A DNA stretch of 64,000 bases. Origin: Paraburkholderia panacisoli (GTDB lineage Bacteria > Pseudomonadota > Gammaproteobacteria > Burkholderiales > Burkholderiaceae). Positions 1-8,585 of this stretch are shown in pieces. Below the pieces are notes generated by a model. That model did not search any database. It was given only the letters and a program-made list of their open reading frames with translations, and was not told the DNA's origin. Each line of letters begins with the position of its first letter. Position 1 is the stretch's first letter. The stretch spans positions 1-64,000 of the forward strand of contig NZ_VTUZ01000023.1 of assembly GCF_008369935.1 (NCBI RefSeq). Direction: 5' to 3'. The translations under genes were made by a program, and so were the position numbers.

Positions 1-29
1 CGAGCGGCTCAAGCAACTTCCAAATGAAA

Positions 30-61
30 AACGGCCCGGGCGCAATTGCGCTCGAGCCGTT
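30..61 (-). terminator. Rho-independent terminator, minus strand
   Basis: Outer arms AACGGC (30-35) and GCCGTT (56-61) enclose the perfect 12-base palindrome GCGCAATTGCGC (40-51). Read on the minus strand the stem is followed by a run of five T (27-31). It lies just past the 3' end of the decayed LuxR-type gene and was probably its terminator. Confidence 0.6.
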
Positions 62-107
62 AAATCCAGACCTTTCCGCTACACCGTTCGATTCCTGAAG
101 AAAGACC

Positions 108-375
108 TTAACTGAACGGCATTTGCGCATAAGCCCCGATCTTTCGTTGCGGCATCGATCCGTGTGCTCGCGTCTTCGATGAAGGGACCGCTCCTTCATG
201 GGTCTTCTGGGCGCTGATCGTCTGTTTCGTACGATGTAGTCGCTCGGCGATTTCATTGATGGACATACCGGACACAAGAAGTCGGATGACTTCCATCTCG
301 CGCGGGCTCAGCGTACGGGCCCGTGTGTCCGCGCTAAGGGGCGCCTCGGGAAGCGCGTCTTCCCGAGCGCGTGAC
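108..375 (-). pseudogene. LuxR-type response regulator, C-terminal remnant
   Basis: The minus strand encodes a clear LuxR/NarL-type helix-turn-helix: LSPREMEVIRLLVSGMSINE, then IAERLHRTKQTISAQK (about 204-316). Reading continues into unrelated residues after ISAQK, where this family normally has a MRKLGI-type helix, so a frameshift is likely. The receiver domain is missing; upstream there is only linker-like sequence before the fragment of another gene. It would have been the DNA-binding half of a response regulator, possibly partner of the HPt fragment next to it. No function is expected now. Confidence 0.6.
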
Positions 376-414
376 GTCGAGCGAAAGCATGTGGCGCCGA
401 CGTACACAGCGTGA

Positions 415-744
415 ACCGCCGATACCCCGCAGACAGAAGATGCCGGCAACGATCCCTTGGGCGGCGACGCATTGCCCGACGACGTGCGGCAGGTGTTTCT
501 CGCGTCGTTCGATGCTTCGCTCGCGACGATCGCCGCCGCGCAGCGGAACAACGACGCGCTGCGCGTGCTCGCCGAACTGCACTCGCTGCGGGGCACCCTG
601 GGCGTGTTCAGACAATGTGCGCTCGCGGTGCGATGCGCCGCCCTGGAGGCAAGGATCAGAAGCGAGGGTCTCGTCGGGCTTGCCGGCGTCGATGTCGCGT
701 CGCATCTTCAAGAGATGCCGGAAAGGGGATTGACGCACGCGTGA
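415..744 (+). pseudogene. HPt domain remnant of a hybrid sensor kinase
   Basis: The frame opens after a stop at 412-414 and encodes a linker followed by a histidine phosphotransfer-like helix bundle. The phosphohistidine motif is in AELHSLRGTLGVF (about 574-612), followed by CALAVRCAALEARIRSEGL. Burkholderia hybrid kinases of the EvgS/BvgS kind end in such HPt domains. Only the last ~110 codons remain, with no start codon or kinase core. It lies head to head with the LuxR fragment, as if the 5' halves of two divergent genes had been lost together. Confidence 0.55.
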
Positions 745-1698
745 AGTGACGGGTTCGCAGGAACGCCCAGTTTCGGTGGACGGCCGCGCCCCTCTCTTTG
801 CGTCAATCAAGACTGACTTGAACCTGCAGCTTTTGTCGTCCCGGCGTGCTGTCATGAAAGAGTTTGTTCCCGCACCCCTTCAGCGTCTTTCCAAGCAGAC
901 GCCACACGGCTGCGTGCCGAAACTGCGACGTGCCTTCATGTGTGCCTCGATATCGCAAAGTCACCTTTGGATAATGCTCGAGGTCAATCCCGGCATGACG
1001 AACTACTGCGAGCGACCTGCGCTGTCTGTCGAACAGGTGACGGGAGGCCATCGCTGACTTCTCGGTCTTGTGGGACGCAGCAAAGCAGTTGCTGATCGTT
1101 GACGGCAATGTCGATGAGGAACGTCTTCCTGGTCAGCACCTTGCTGGCGGACCACAGATGATGCCCCTGGCGTCGAGATCACTTCTCGCAGGCAGACCGA
1201 GTGCGCGGTCATTGACGAGGCCGCGCAGCATGTCTGCGACAGCGCTCGCTGCAAACGAGGCTCTATCGTTGAGGATTTTGAAGCTGACGATCGCGTGCTC
1301 CGCGGGGATCATCGCAGTCGCATGCATGGCAGCTATTGCGGCACGTTAGCGGAGCAAGGACACCCCCTTTCGCATATAGACCATCCTTTTTTGATGAATT
1401 CAGTTACAGCACGGCCAAAACTCCGTCCCTGCCTCAGGAAAACATCGGGCGTCGCGCTTGGGGAAACCTTAATCTGGGAAGCGCGATCTGTACGCGGTAC
1501 AAGGGGGCTGTGCGTCGTCCCTTGACGGAGCCTTGCTCGTCGAGAGTACTGTATGCCAACTCAGCGCGGCATCCGGTTCCTCTCCCCGGACCCGGCAAGC
1601 GCATATTTGCAGCGCACAGCTCGGCAATCGTGACGGTGCTCTACAAACCCGCTGCCAGGTGCGAAAAGCCATCTAAAATTGAATCGTTGAGCCGATAA
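745..1698. other. No recognisable gene
   Basis: Short overlapping frames occur on both strands, but none has a convincing domain, a good ribosome binding site or Burkholderia-like codon use. I see no RNA gene or clear repeat. It is probably decayed sequence. Confidence 0.5.
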
Positions 1699-1896
1699 CT
1701 ACCTTGAATTCACGCGGTAAGCTCCCGGGACACTTGAAGTCTTCTCCCTAAACTGATCAATCATTTCCCGCCTTTTTCTTGGCGAAGCACGAAGCAGGAG
1801 GTTCATGGTTGAAATGAACTCGCGTTCTTCACTCTTACGCAGATCGGCGAACGCAAGTAGCGCTCGAATTGTTGCGCACCGTTCGTCATTCGACAT
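1699..1896 (-). CDS. Small hypothetical protein (65 aa)
   Basis: A soluble, charged, mostly helical protein starting MSNDERCATIRALLAFADLR and containing a basic stretch SPRKRREMIDQFREK. I do not recognise a named domain. The start at 1896 is preferred over the in-frame ATG at 1902: an AGGAG immediately precedes the upstream ATG and sits six bases before the second one. The neighbouring sequence is non-coding, so it stands alone. Amino-acid composition and the ribosome binding site suggest a real gene; its role is unknown. Confidence 0.55.
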   Translation of the reverse strand: MSNDERCATIRALLAFADLRKSEEREFISTMNLLLRASPRKRREMIDQFREKTSSVPGAYRVNSR

Positions 1897-1902
1897 TTCC
1901 AT

Positions 1903-2478
1903 CTCCTATGGCATCACTTGGCATCGTTGTCTGATAAAGCATAAAGACGCTTAGCTGCTTCGTTCATCAGATTCCCTACTTGAGTCCGATACTCTTTTCC
2001 GCGACGAATCTCATCAACAGAAGAGCATGACCGCATCTGCAACTGCCACCGAGAGCAGCATCACTTCGCATTCCATCCATATTTTGTTCAAGTTTGCAGA
2101 AATACAGGGGCATCAGGGAGACTTACGGGAGCCGCTGCGCCTGTGCTCGGGGCACCGGTGCCAGCTAATCCTGACAGATTTTCTCTGAATTAAGCTCGCG
2201 CAAACCGTGAAAAGAGAAGTGTTGAAATCAAGTGTGGGTGTTCAATACCTCTTGATAAATTTGACTGGTATGAAAAGTTCGCATGACGGACGTCGATACT
2301 CTGGGCGATTGCGCGAAAGGCTGAATCGCAGAGACTGTTATATGGCAAGAGTTTGCCGGCATGACTTGCAGTCTTTTCGGATTGTTTACGATTTCCACAC
2401 AGTTTTCACGCTCCAGCCAATACTCGATTTCGACGTCGTTAAGGCGATGCATGCCGCGCCAGATGACTCTATTGCCAG
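1903..2478. other. No recognisable gene
   Basis: An AT-richer intergenic stretch upstream of the small minus-strand gene. Candidate frames on either strand (for example 2207-2530) have no family resemblance or ribosome binding site that I can support. Confidence 0.45.
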
Positions 2479-2655
2479 GCGGCGGATCGTTGGTGCCCGC
2501 CGGTCTTTTTGGCGCGGCGCTTCGCGCTGATCGCCGGCAAGCCGGTCGGGGAGCTGGACTTGTCCCGCGTCGATTCGTACCGGGGCTTGGTGAACAGCGG
2601 GATCTCTGCTCGTGCGTTTGCGGTCGCGGTCAGGCGTGGCGGGATCACGCCATAG
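2479..2655 (+). pseudogene. Coding-like fragment of unknown identity
   Basis: A plus-strand frame without its own start reads ADRWCPPVFLARRFALIAGK and continues through GELDLSRVDSYRGLVNSGIS to a stop at 2653-2655. Codon use and amino-acid pattern resemble a genuine protein C-terminus better than the surrounding frames do. I cannot assign a family. It may be another piece of the decayed mobile or regulatory DNA in this area. Confidence 0.25.
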
Positions 2656-2884
2656 CCAACGGAAGTTGGACGCCAGCGCCACGATGACGGCACGTTACTT
2701 GTCCGTCAGAATACGCGCGTCCCGTTCCCGCTGATTCTGATATTCCTCGCTGGCGCTCAGTCAGCGCTCGCAGCATATGGCTCCAGTCCGCTTCGTGTGA
2801 GTCGGCCATCAGGCCATGCCCGCTCTGAACACGGGCAACCACCTCATCCTTCCGGGCACTACCGCGTCAGCCGTCTAGTACAAC

Positions 2885-2972
2885 ATTTATTGCATGACCT
2901 GAACTTGAGGTCCTGCGCCACGAAATCACGATAGCCTTTGAATCGGGAGGTCGGCGCAGCGGGTTTCTTCAT
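2885..2972 (-). pseudogene. Transposase N-terminal remnant
   Basis: From an ATG at 2972 the minus strand reads MKKPAAPTSRFKGYRDFVAQ, then DLKFR. This resembles the beginning of insertion-sequence transposases whose N-terminus has an RFKGYxDFVVQDL motif. The match ends after about 25 codons, so only the 5' tip survives. The exact IS family is uncertain. It lies upstream of the beta-lactamase gene, with the transposase reading away from it. Confidence 0.4.
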
Positions 2973-3302
2973 CTCTTGGGTGGCCCGTTCACGCAATGTG
3001 CGCCGGCAACGTATCAGTCGACGCGGCACTGCTCCCATAGCTTTCGCCCGTCGGCTGGGAGTACCGCGACCTGGCGGGCGATTATGTGTGGCGGCAAAGC
3101 CAGAAGCTCCGGGCAGGACAATCCAGGCCGCTGCGGGCACTTCCGCGTGCCTGACAGCCTACGGACTATTTCGGAATAGGACCTTGTCTCCATGTGGAAA
3201 GCTATTCGAATGGAACCTGAAAGAAGAATTGCCGTCGAAATGCCTTATTCGACACGCGAAAGCAAGCAAGTGATATCCCGTTTTGCCAATCCAGGAGAAT
3301 CG

Positions 3303-4103
3303 ATGTATTTTCGACGCGCACTACTATCTCTAACTTCGGTGCTGGCCGTTTCGGCAGCCCATGCCACGACTGTCTGTACGGCGATCGCCGATGCGAACAC
3401 GGGAAAGATCCTGATGCAACGAGGGAATTGTACCGAACGGGTAACTCCGGCTTCGACGTTCAAGATCGCAATCAGTCTGATGGGCTATGACGCCGGCTTT
3501 CTGAAAGACGAGCACACGCCGACCCTACCGTACCGCAAAGGTTACTATGATTGGGGTGGCGACGCCTGGAGACAGCCGACAGATCCGACGCGGTGGCTCA
3601 AATATTCGGTGGTCTGGTTTTCGCAACAAGTCACGCACGCCCTGGGGCCGGAGCGCTTCGCGCAATATGCGAAAGAGTTTAACTATGGGAACGCCGATGT
3701 ATCAGGCGACCCTGGCAAGCACAATGGTCTCGATCGTTCCTGGATCGAGTCGTCATTGAAGATTTCTCCTTTGGAGCAAATCACCTTCCTACAAAAGTTC
3801 ATTAACGGTCAGTTGCCGGTGTCCCCGACTGCGTTCGCCATGACGAAGCGGATCGTTGAATCGAACACGCTCCCCGATGGCTGGACGGTTCACGGCAAAA
3901 CCGGCATGGCTTATCCGCGCAAACCCGATGGAACGTTTGACGAAGACCATCCCCACGGTTGGTTCGTCGGTTGGGCAACGAGGGGGGGCGATACTCTCGT
4001 GTTCGCGCGCCTCATTCAGGACGACCGGAAAGAATCTGGGACGGCTGGAGTGCGGGCACGAGATGCGTTTTTAAACGAACTGCCGTCACTGGTGGGTCGC
4101 TAG
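3303..4103 (+). CDS. Class D (OXA-type) beta-lactamase
   Basis: A periplasmic serine beta-lactamase of 266 aa, the usual length for the family. Residues 1-21 form a signal peptide ending AAHA. Class D motifs are all present: STFK (Ser51-Lys54) with the nucleophile and the lysine that is normally carboxylated, SVV (102-104), YGN (128-130) and KTG (199-201). The GWFVGW segment (219-224) also fits. The ATG at 3303 is chosen because of the AGGAG nine bases upstream; the frame stays open for 37 codons before it. The family hydrolyses penicillins and sometimes oxacillin or carbapenems, but the spectrum cannot be read from sequence. It resembles species-resident Burkholderia/Ralstonia OXA enzymes more than integron cassettes, and no attC site is visible. 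No regulator is adjacent. Confidence 0.93.
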   Translation: MYFRRALLSLTSVLAVSAAHATTVCTAIADANTGKILMQRGNCTERVTPASTFKIAISLMGYDAGFLKDEHTPTLPYRKGYYDWGGDAWRQPTDPTRWLKYSVVWFSQQVTHALGPERFAQYAKEFNYGNADVSGDPGKHNGLDRSWIESSLKISPLEQITFLQKFINGQLPVSPTAFAMTKRIVESNTLPDGWTVHGKTGMAYPRKPDGTFDEDHPHGWFVGWATRGGDTLVFARLIQDDRKESGTAGVRARDAFLNELPSLVGR

Positions 4104-5041
4104 CCCCTGCCCGACGACTTGCCCGTGCCGATCGCGTGACGGCTGTCGATCGGGTGGGCCGGGTGAGGAAACCGCGGCCTCGATCATAGCGCCTGCACAA
4201 CCCTAACGTGCCGACAACGACGCGCTGCACGCCGCGTTGATGGCCGGAAACTGCGAATGTTCGGCGTGCGCTTAGCCGCCTGAAAAAATGTCGCAGAAGG
4301 TGAGCGGACCAACGCACTTTCATCCTTGCTCACGTCGGCCGGCGCAGCAGAACCTCGTGCGGCGAGGCCTGCGGCGCGGGACACTTGGGGTTGTGCAGCA
4401 TCTTTAGCTACCCCGTCTGTGGTCGGTGCGGCGGCTCCTCGTGCATCAGCAACAGCACCGCACAGCGACATGGCAACGAGGGCGATCTTCATCTATTTCA
4501 TTTTCTTGTCCTGAACAATCGGAACTGCGTCGTAGCGACAAACTGTAGTCGTCACCGACCACTGGATAAATCGTCCAGCCAGGAACGTATATTTCCAGTT
4601 TGCACAAGGGCTGAAACGGCTGATAGCGACTCGGACGTCGTCCATGGCCGGCGCGCTGGACAGAGCGATTCGAGTGAAAAGCAATGAGAGCGCAAGTCCC
4701 ACGGAGAAACTGAGTCAGGTAAGCATCGCAGCCTGAGCGCGCAGCCCATGTGCGCTTCCATACAAGGATCTGGCTCGCTATCGAGGCAATGCCCTGCGGC
4801 GGAGCAGTTTGGTGTGGACACCTCCGCTGTCGGCTCCCGATGACTCCGCTCAGACCTGCACGGCCTTTACGCTTTTTCGCGTTCATGGATAGCGACTTTT
4901 CTTGAGGTTCGTTCACTCATACCGTGCGGTCGTGTGGCGCGGACGATTGCCTAACGTGCGCTGTTTGGAGTGGCCGATACGTTGGCCACCACCGAGAAAT
5001 TGACATTGATCGCCGGCGAGGCCAGGCAAAGCTAGTGCAGC
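4104..5041. other. No supported gene; possible small relics
   Basis: No complete gene. A minus-strand frame from 4492 begins with a signal-like MKIALVAMSLCGAVADARGA but quickly becomes low-complexity and basic and lacks a good ribosome binding site, so it is not called. A short plus-strand run at about 4959-5033 reads LFGVADTLATTEKLTLIAGE before a stop and may be the end of a lost gene. Confidence 0.4.
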
Positions 5042-5063
5042 GCGGCCCCATCGGCGGGGCCGC
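5042..5063 (-). terminator. Terminator hairpin after an antitoxin-like relic
   Basis: Arms GCGGCCCC (5042-5049) and GGGGCCGC (5056-5063) pair perfectly around the loop ATCGGC. The hairpin begins 17 bases after the stop codon of the truncated minus-strand gene at 5081, where a terminator would be expected. The T-run is weak, so termination efficiency is uncertain. Confidence 0.45.
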
Positions 5064-5080
5064 TTCTCTTGCTCAAATGT

Positions 5081-5182
5081 TCAATCGATCAATTGATTGA
5101 CAAACTCGCGCGTCACATCCGATACGCTGCGCCCCGACTTCGCCGCCTGGATTTTGAGCGTGGTGTGCTTACTCCGTGTCGC
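5081..5182 (-). pseudogene. Truncated small antitoxin-like protein (RHH-like)
   Basis: The minus strand ends with ATRSKHTTLKIQAAKSGRSV followed by SDVTREFVNQLID and a stop. The pattern of a beta-strand-like TLKI followed by a helix resembles ribbon-helix-helix antitoxins and plasmid-stability proteins. The frame has no start codon: sequence before ATRS is replaced where a transposase-like fragment begins on the other strand. A hairpin follows the stop. The family call is an inference from pattern only. Confidence 0.35.
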
Positions 5183-5204
5183 GACCGACCTCCCTCGGTC
5201 TGGT

Positions 5205-5345
5205 ATTCAGGCCAATTGAAGAAGCAGAGATAGCCTGGCGCCGTATCAACGGCCCCGACAAGATCAAGTCGTTACTGAAAGGCATGCCCTTCAGAAACGG
5301 CGAACCGGTGAAGGACGACCAACCGGCCCAGCAGAGTCGCCGCGT
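5205..5345 (+). pseudogene. Transposase C-terminal tail remnant
   Basis: The plus strand encodes RPIEEAEIAWRRINGPDKIK, then SLLKGMPFRNGEPVKDDQPA. This resembles the C-terminal tail of Mutator/IS256-type transposases, which often end with a W-R-x-I-x-G-x-x-x-I-x-x-L-L-x-G-x-x-F-x-x-G-x-x-V pattern. Nothing of the DDE catalytic core is present upstream, and no terminal inverted repeats are visible. The family assignment is tentative. Confidence 0.4.
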
Positions 5346-5545
5346 GAAGTCTCTGCTCATCAAGTCGTCCCTATACCGCTCTTTCAGTTGTCGGCACCAT
5401 GACCTGAACTTTACGTTTTTGACATATATGCATGAAACAGACGAAATGCAGATTTGCGAAAACTGCTGCTGTTTGCACGGCTAGACTTCGATCTCTCGCG
5501 GACGCTGCCCCGTTGGCGAGGAACATTCAGTCACGGAGAGTTTTG

Positions 5546-6772
5546 ATGAAGTACAAAGTATTGTTTTCCACGATGCTCGCAGCACTCGGCACGACCGCAG
5601 CACACGCGCAAAGCAGCGTGACCCTGTACGGCCTGCTGGATGCCGGCATCAGCTACACCAACAACACCCGCGTCGGCAACTCAGGCCACAGCAATGTCGC
5701 CTTGAGCAACGCCATGATGCAAAGCAACCGTTGGGGCCTGAGAGGCAGCGAAGATCTGGGTGGCGGCCTGAAGGCACTGTTCGTCCTGGAAAACGGCTTC
5801 ACCCTGGGCAACGGCAAGCTTGGCCAGGGTGGCCGTGAATTCGGCCGCAACGCCTATGTCGGCCTGTCGAGCAACCAGCTCGGCACCCTGACCGTGGGTC
5901 GTCAGAACGAATTCATGTACGACTGGGTTGGCCGCGTGTCGATGGAAAACTTCAACGGCGCAGGCGGCAATGTCTTCGCGCACGCTCTGGACAACGACAA
6001 TATGCTGGGTACGTTCCGCGTCAACAACGCGGTGAAATACCAGAGCGCGAATTACTCGGGCCTGACCTTCGGCGGCTTGTTTGGCTTCTCGAACCAGGCC
6101 GGCGGCTTCGGCAACAACCGTGCATACAGTTTCGGCGCCATGTACAACAACGGCCCGATTCTGGCGACGTTGGGTTACACGCAAATAAACAACAGCTTGA
6201 CCAATAACGCCGCGGGACTGGGCGTAGTCACCAACACGGGTGGCGCAGTTGATAGCAGCGCCGCCAGCACCAGCGCTGATGCGGCTCTCACCGCAGGACG
6301 TCAGCGTATCTTCGGCGGCGGCTTGAACTACACGTTCGGCCCGGCGAAAGTTGGTTTTGTGATTACGGACAGCAAGCTGGACAATGCAACCGGTTTCACC
6401 ACTGGCACCGCGGCTTTGTCGCTTGCGAACTCCGCATATGTTCATTTCACGAACTACGAAGTGAACGCGCATTACAACCTTACGCCGGCATGGACCCTGG
6501 GCGCGGCTTACACCTTCACCGATGGCAAGTTCAGCAACACTCAGAACTCGGCATCGCCGAAGTGGAACCAGGTCAGCCTGTTGTCGGATTACAACCTGTC
6601 AAAGCGCACGGACTTGTACGCGGTTGCCAACTGGTCACACCTGAGCGGCGGCCTGTCGGCACAGGCGGGTTCGAACCTGGCTGCATTTGAAGGCGCGAGC
6701 TCCTATATCGGCGGCATTGCGGCAACTAAGAACCAGGTGGTGGTGGGTGCAGGCATCCGCACCCGCTTCTAA
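5546..6772 (+). CDS. Gram-negative outer-membrane porin
   Basis: A 408-aa general porin of the Burkholderia/Neisseria type (Porin_4 superfamily), which forms a trimeric 16-strand beta-barrel for passive entry of small hydrophilic solutes. Residues 1-21 are a signal peptide ending AAHA, and the mature protein begins QSSVTLYGLLDAGISY, the family's characteristic first strand. Alternating aromatic and glycine-rich strands run through the protein, and it ends with Arg-Phe, the terminal Phe needed for outer-membrane assembly. The ATG at 5546 follows GGAGAG; the longer frame from 5432 has no such site. It is monocistronic. Specificity cannot be deduced. Confidence 0.93.
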   Translation: MKYKVLFSTMLAALGTTAAHAQSSVTLYGLLDAGISYTNNTRVGNSGHSNVALSNAMMQSNRWGLRGSEDLGGGLKALFVLENGFTLGNGKLGQGGREFGRNAYVGLSSNQLGTLTVGRQNEFMYDWVGRVSMENFNGAGGNVFAHALDNDNMLGTFRVNNAVKYQSANYSGLTFGGLFGFSNQAGGFGNNRAYSFGAMYNNGPILATLGYTQINNSLTNNAAGLGVVTNTGGAVDSSAASTSADAALTAGRQRIFGGGLNYTFGPAKVGFVITDSKLDNATGFTTGTAALSLANSAYVHFTNYEVNAHYNLTPAWTLGAAYTFTDGKFSNTQNSASPKWNQVSLLSDYNLSKRTDLYAVANWSHLSGGLSAQAGSNLAAFEGASSYIGGIAATKNQVVVGAGIRTRF

Positions 6773-7027
6773 GGCCTGATAGAACGGTTGAGTGACGGTA
6801 GATCTCGTCGCGATCCGCTCGTGGCAAGAGGGACCGTTCTTCAACCGACGATGATTGATATTTGCAACCTTGTGGCTCAACTCGGAGGAGCGGAGCATTC
6901 GCTTCCATGGGGAGAGTCGCGTATTGAAGGGGTGGCAAGCTACATCAAGTGCGTTATTCGGTCACGAAAGGCCTGACAACGGCGCTGGTAGTGCTGTCAT
7001 CAAGAGGCGTTCTCCGAGAACAGTTAG
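6773..7027. other. Porin downstream region with long-loop inverted repeat
   Basis: No gene is supported. Arms AGAACGGT (6781-6788) and ACCGTTCT (6833-6840) lie just after the porin stop and could form a hairpin with a 44-base loop. There is no T-run, so whether it ends porin transcription is unclear. Confidence 0.35.
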
Positions 7028-7052
7028 CCCGCCCATTGTGGCGGGTTTTTTT
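7028..7052 (+). terminator. Strong rho-independent terminator
   Basis: A CCCGCC/GGCGGG stem (7028-7033 and 7040-7045) with loop CATTGT is followed by seven T. It is a canonical plus-strand terminator, but no intact gene ends immediately before it. It may serve a lost gene or the porin transcript about 255 bases upstream. Confidence 0.7.
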
Positions 7053-7294
7053 GGCGCCGACGTGCTATTCGTGCCCTGACGAACACAACACTGACTTTCT
7101 GGCGCGCGCCTTTGCACTCGCGAGGGCGAGGCCACGACATGTCCAAATACACATGAGTACCTGCGCACGATATTGATACATGGAGCACGCTGTGTTCTGT
7201 GGCGCATCAAGGTACCAACTGCATCGCAAATAGAAATGCAGGTGCGACGTCCAGCGAAGTTCATCGACGAATACGTCGATGACGCGGACCAGTT

Positions 7295-7423
7295 CATCAT
7301 GTCGTCACCGACGCCAACGGCACGCCGCTCGCGGTTATCCTGATCGGCGCGAACTGCAACCTCAAGCGTGTGATAGGGCTAGTCGGTAAGCGATTGAGGC
7401 AAATGAGGCTGGCTGGGGTGTAA
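7295..7423 (+). pseudogene. IS5-family transposase fragment
   Basis: The frame reads HHVVTDANGTPLAVILIGAN. This closely matches the catalytic-domain motif of IS5-group transposases, usually KHHIVTDANGTPLAVxLTGAN. The similarity fades after about 20 codons and the frame stops at 7421-7423. Neither flanking part of the transposase nor terminal repeats are recognisable, so this is an old internal fragment. Confidence 0.5.
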
Positions 7424-7869
7424 TTGCAGAGGCCGGTCGCCGCCGTTCCCAGCGGGCGCTGGCTAGATTCGCGTTCGGCGACTGATGCGCCGAATCGTCG
7501 ATCGCGATAGCATCCCGGCAGCATATGACTGCCCCGGTGCGCCGTCGGCCGCGCTTTCACACGGCCGGTCGACTGCGGAAGTTCGTTGTGGGACCGCGTC
7601 CAACCACATTTCGCCACCGGGAAGAACTTAGCGAATGTAGGCGCGCAGACTGCGTGGCGACCGCGGTATGCGCGTCTGTCGGCTCTCCGGATATGCCGGC
7701 AACGATCCTTCGAAGCGGGGCGTCAGCTACATTGATTGCGCCGGACTCTTTGGAGCAGCCTCAATACCTCGCGCTGGTTTCGACGAGGCACTAACCCGTG
7801 GATGAAGGTGGTGGCGTTCGCAGCCCTCGCTCAGAAGCGGTGAGGCTTCATCTGAGCAAAGAAGTCCAT
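7424..7869. other. No recognisable gene
   Basis: The only frames present are short and without family resemblance. Some may derive from the same decayed IS5-like element, but I cannot show this. Confidence 0.4.
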
Positions 7870-8124
7870 CTACGCTTGCCCTCTTTCATACCAATCATCT
7901 ATCTCGGTTCGAGCCCGATGCTCAAGCGCACTGAGGGCCATCAGTGGATCGATTTTGGCCCTTGGAATGACCATCTCGATTGCCGGGGGCGTGCCTTTGC
8001 CCTTATCCCCGTCGGTACGTGCAATCACGGCGTGGCATACCCACTGGACGCCAAGCTCATCCGCCGCAGCATCGGCGGTCACGCGAAAACCACGATGTTC
8101 AAAAGCCACAAACCCTCCAGACAC
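7870..8124 (-). CDS. Small conserved-looking hypothetical protein
   Basis: An 84-aa soluble protein reading HRGFRVTADAAADELGVQWV, then later IDPLMALSALEHRARTEIDD. The pattern of a short beta-rich first half and a helical C-terminus with acidic residues looks like a genuine small Burkholderia protein. The GTG at 8124 is the longest start; a second GTG at 8109 lies four bases after a GGAGG and may be the true start. There is no signal peptide or membrane segment. It stands alone and its function is unknown. Confidence 0.6.
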   Translation of the reverse strand: MSGGFVAFEHRGFRVTADAAADELGVQWVCHAVIARTDGDKGKGTPPAIEMVIPRAKIDPLMALSALEHRARTEIDDWYERGQA

Positions 8125-8312
8125 AGAACGAAATACAGTCCCTCGACAGCCTGTACGGCGAGGACCGCGGGAAGCCTAACATGGGAGCCCAACCCTCTGC
8201 ATTGAAGTGCCGATTTCGATTACGCGCAGCTGACTCCTGCGCAAAGGTGAGCACCTCGCTGAAAGCGAGAGCAGTCCGCACAAAGCAGAACCGCAATTGA
8301 ACAAGGCTGTTA

Positions 8313-8585
8313 TCAAGAACCAAAGTAAATCGGTTTCATGCCGTCATTGGGGTCCGGGCGAATCGATGAACGGATGGTATGTTCCATCGAGTGGATTGAA
8401 TGATCCAGCGAGCGAAGCGGATGACGTGAACCCGACGCCGATGTGCCATCGGCGACACCCCCGTAGCTGGATGCAGTGCCGTTCTGCAAGGCGGCGCTGG
8501 TAACGGGCGCGTTCGATTGAGCAAACGAAACAGCCGGGACGGCGAGTACTGCGGCAACTGCAATGGCTTGAATGAGCGATTTCAT
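8313..8585 (-). CDS. Secreted DUF4148-like protein lacking the usual core
   Basis: A 90-aa exported protein beginning MKSLIQAIAVAAVLAVPAVS with cleavage after FAQ. The leader and the Gly/Ser-rich stretch SSYGGVADGTSASGS resemble the small DUF4148 proteins common in Paraburkholderia. However, the segment those proteins carry between them (an LxxLEQAGYxP helix and a YPADIQAAEARV motif) is absent. The C-terminus is His-rich and ends PIYFGS. A GGAGG six bases before the ATG supports the start. No role is established for the family. Confidence 0.65.
   Translation of the reverse strand: MKSLIQAIAVAAVLAVPAVSFAQSNAPVTSAALQNGTASSYGGVADGTSASGSRHPLRSLDHSIHSMEHTIRSSIRPDPNDGMKPIYFGS

Noticed and set aside
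4184-4492. Possible small exported protein starting MKIALVAMSLCG
   Set aside because: No convincing ribosome binding site, low-complexity body and Arg-rich tail; better explained as a decayed or spurious frame.
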